This document shows positions 5,901 through 7,111 of a stretch of DNA of 7,111 nucleotides, piece by piece. The notes under the pieces were generated by a model, which saw only the letters and a program-made list of their open reading frames with translations, did no database searches and was not told where the DNA came from. This DNA is from an uncultured Collinsella sp. Lineage in GTDB: Bacteria > Actinomycetota > Coriobacteriia > Coriobacteriales > Coriobacteriaceae. Every line of letters begins with the position of its first letter. The stretch's first letter is position 1. The translations under genes and the position numbers were made by a program. The stretch lies in the NCBI GenBank assembly GCA_900752545.1, contig CAADVS010000097.1, positions 1-7,111 of the forward strand, in the 5' to 3' direction.

Positions 5901-7111
5901 TCGCATCGACGCCCGAGCTCGAGCTCGTGCAGATGGGCAGCTTCGGCTGCGGCCACGATGCGTATCTCACCGATGAGATCGCGCGCATGATGGGCGAGAT
6001 GGGCTCCAAGGTTCCGATGATGATCAAGCTCGATGAGAGCGACGTCGCCGGTCCCATGGGCATTCGCGTGCGTTCGTTTATCGAGTCGGTCAACCGTCGT
6101 CGCGCGGAGGAGCGTGCCGAGGGCGCCCGGGTGCACGCGGTCCATCCGCTCGACGACCCGTATAAGGTCAAGTACACCAAGCGCGACCGGCACGACAAGA
6201 TCGCGCTGGTCCCCAACACCTCCCATGCGTTCTGCAGGCTCATGACCGCGGCGATGCGCAATCAGGGCGTGCGCGCCGAGGCCCTTGATATCGGGCGCGA
6301 GGATGCCATCCGCCTGGGCAAACGCTATGTGCACAACGACATCTGCTTCCCCGCGCAAATCGTGATCGGCGAGGCGCTCGCGGCACTCGAGAGCGGTAAG
6401 TACGACCCGCACGACGTCGCCGTGGTGACTGGCAAGTATATCGGCGACTGCCGCCTGACGCACTACATGCCCCTGCTGCGCCGCGCGCTCGACGACGCGG
6501 GATACGACTATGTCCCGGTGCTCACCAACGACGACGTCGATGCCCACAATGCGCATCCGGGCTTCAAGCTCGGCCTTGGCCCGAGCATCCAGATCGCCTA
6601 CGGTCTTCCCATGATCGATACCCTCGAGGCCATGCTTAGGCGCATCCGTCCCTACGAGCTCGAGAAGGGCGCGGCGGACGCTGCGTTCGACCGCGCGCTC
6701 GATGAGGTTATCGAGGGCATGGAGCGCTCCGGGCTGAGAGGCCAGGCGACGGGCTTCAAACGCGCGCTTGCGATCATGGACGCCGTTCCGTACGACCGCT
6801 CGAACCCGCATCCGACCGTTCTCATCGTGGGCGAGTACCTGCTCAATTTCCATCTCGGCGCCAACCACGAGATCGAGCGCTACCTCGAGGACAACGGGCT
6901 CGAGGTCATCGAGGCGCGCATGACCGACGTGATCCGCAAGACCTATTTCTACAAGCATGCGCAGTCGCGCGAGTTCCACGTCGACCTGTCGCTGCCCGAA
7001 AAGGCCTGGTACGCCACGGCGGACAACCTGTTCGAGCTCGCGCACGACCGTTGCGACCGCCTGGGCGCGGCGAGCCCGCTCTACGAGCCGCCGACGCGCA
7101 TGCCCGAGCTC
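2987..7111 (+). CDS. Giant 2-hydroxyacyl-CoA dehydratase activase-like protein (two BcrA/BadF ATPase modules + DUF2229), 3' truncated by window end
   Basis: The frame is open for 1375 codons to the last base; no stop is seen. Module 1 (about 4-275) has VGLDVGSTTTK (5-15), ELGGQDAK (100-107), Cys130 in CAGGTG, Cys171 in GRCGVY, and EGGT (221-224). After a hydrophilic linker, module 2 (about 336-600) has GIDSGSTTTK (339-348), DIGGQDMK (439-446), Cys464 in CSAGCG, Cys503 in SRCTVF, and QGGT (556-559). These are the ATP-binding motifs and paired cluster cysteines of HgdC-type activators, which use ATP to fire low-potential electrons from a [4Fe-4S] cluster. Cysteines 627, 630, 634 and 653 follow, then DUF2229 (about 721-940; Cys773 in VCFPAK) and a dehydratase-related region (about 1070-1375; Cys1120 in ICFPAQ, Cys1155 in GDCR). 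Related proteins, as I recall, reach roughly 1400-1500 residues, so perhaps 100 are missing. GGAG (2979-2982) precedes the ATG; an in-frame TAG at 2957-2959 leaves no other ATG. Probably cytosolic and oxygen-sensitive; its substrate or partner is unknown. Confidence 0.92.
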   Translation, partial: MALLVGLDVGSTTTKVYAMHEDMTEAWWGYRRHGACQTASVRAMLGELAERFPHESLRVAVTGSGARDIATALGASYVQEVVANALAISRFYPQTRCAIELGGQDAKMIFFRTNDKGDIEVADMRMNGSCAGGTGAFIDEMAKLMGVGTESGEFEQLASRGTTVHEVSGRCGVYAKTDIQPLLNEGIPTTDLALSALHAVARQTIGGLAQGIDIEPPVIFEGGTLAYNPTLVRVFREQLNLSDDQVIVPRDPQIMVARGAALSLTDMFASSQPIDLPDAFVRLDKLETVAPASGEGRLAQPFFATPAEQADFTARHGKETPAKGPDAYAPGETVRVALGIDSGSTTTKFALVDEAGELVDSFYASNNGRPLDVAQQGLVSLKNRWETAGVTLAIDAVGTTGYGEELFARAFHADYHTVETVAHARAACACVPDATFVLDIGGQDMKAIWLNHGVLTDIVVNEACSAGCGSFLEGFAKNLGIAVEDIATEAFSSKAPAVLGSRCTVFMNSSVVSEQRRGKGPGDIMAGLCRSIIENVFTKVIRVSNLNRLGDKVVVQGGTFRNDAVLRAFEQYLGKPVTRAPHPGLMGAIGIALLAREECRKGDAGTSFIGLDAVERFEHREFGGVTCRRCNNRCQRAVVAFGDGSLYVTGNRCPRGGVISWDELVREVPAAEELRPQGACEARAPGTGRDRTAAAPNLFVDREKLLFESCPTVPVCGGRDVTIGIPRVLEFWDTMPFWSTFFSTLGFKVRVSGRSTKAMYERGLAHVTSDTVCFPAKLVHGHIRNLVDAGVDRIFMPIITTVPTENTASTSEWMCAVVKGYPYVMRNSDNPEERFGVPFDTPLFHWYDEGDRNRQLKAWCKETFDIDADLVAKATEQADRAQQTFENQLQLRGRQVLENVREDGGYAVVIASRPYHNDPLVNHGLPKLFSERGIPVLTPDAVPGVCNVDLSNSRIDIVNNYHARMLSCAVIVASTPELELVQMGSFGCGHDAYLTDEIARMMGEMGSKVPMMIKLDESDVAGPMGIRVRSFIESVNRRRAEERAEGARVHAVHPLDDPYKVKYTKRDRHDKIALVPNTSHAFCRLMTAAMRNQGVRAEALDIGREDAIRLGKRYVHNDICFPAQIVIGEALAALESGKYDPHDVAVVTGKYIGDCRLTHYMPLLRRALDDAGYDYVPVLTNDDVDAHNAHPGFKLGLGPSIQIAYGLPMIDTLEAMLRRIRPYELEKGAADAAFDRALDEVIEGMERSGLRGQATGFKRALAIMDAVPYDRSNPHPTVLIVGEYLLNFHLGANHEIERYLEDNGLEVIEARMTDVIRKTYFYKHAQSREFHVDLSLPEKAWYATADNLFELAHDRCDRLGAASPLYEPPTRMPEL

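Noticed and set aside
4964..7045. 693-codon open frame on the minus strand inside the activase gene
   Set aside because: It lies wholly antisense to a protein with clear family motifs in the + frame. Its translation is rich in His, Arg, Asp and Val repeats typical of the complement of GC-rich codons, with no recognisable domain.
1..7111. CRISPR array, integrase attachment sites, insertion sequence or replication origin
   Set aside because: No regularly spaced direct repeats, transposase or integrase gene, terminal duplication or DnaA-box cluster was seen.

Overview
The window carries three genes, all on the + strand, in GC-rich DNA. Codon use, the gene set and the protein wording fit an anaerobic Coriobacteriia actinobacterium such as a Collinsella-like gut species. 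That is inference from recalled family resemblance; no marker gene is present to prove it.

Layout. Positions 1-274 hold a probable terminator of an off-window gene (21-61) and a leader with palindromes. Positions 275-1843 encode a full-length ThrE-type threonine/serine exporter with an unusually acidic N-terminal tail. Positions 1844-2156 hold no credible gene: a REP-like pair of imperfect hairpins starts at the base after the exporter stop codon, then a 20-base near-palindrome, then a very strong intrinsic terminator only 44 bases before the next start codon. Positions 2157-2705 encode a small four-helix membrane protein of the DUF2798 family. Positions 2706-2986 hold a GC-rich stretch with nested complementary segments, a second strong intrinsic terminator (2872-2904), and a perfect 10+1+10 palindrome (2917-2937) next to a promoter-like site. 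From 2987 to the end of the window (7111) one frame is open for 1375 codons. It encodes a giant 2-hydroxyacyl-CoA dehydratase activase-like protein with two tandem BadF/BadG/BcrA/BcrD (HgdC-type) ATPase modules, a four-cysteine cluster, a DUF2229 module and a further dehydratase-related region. Its stop codon lies beyond the window.

The three genes look like separate transcription units, because terminator-like hairpins separate them, rather than one operon. The exporter and DUF2798 protein are membrane proteins. The third is a predicted soluble, oxygen-sensitive iron-sulfur ATPase typical of strict anaerobes. No dehydratase partner subunit or regulator gene is visible. The most distinctive signals are the operator-like palindrome in front of the activase, the structured intergenic DNA bounded by two strong terminators, and the REP-like element abutting the exporter stop codon.
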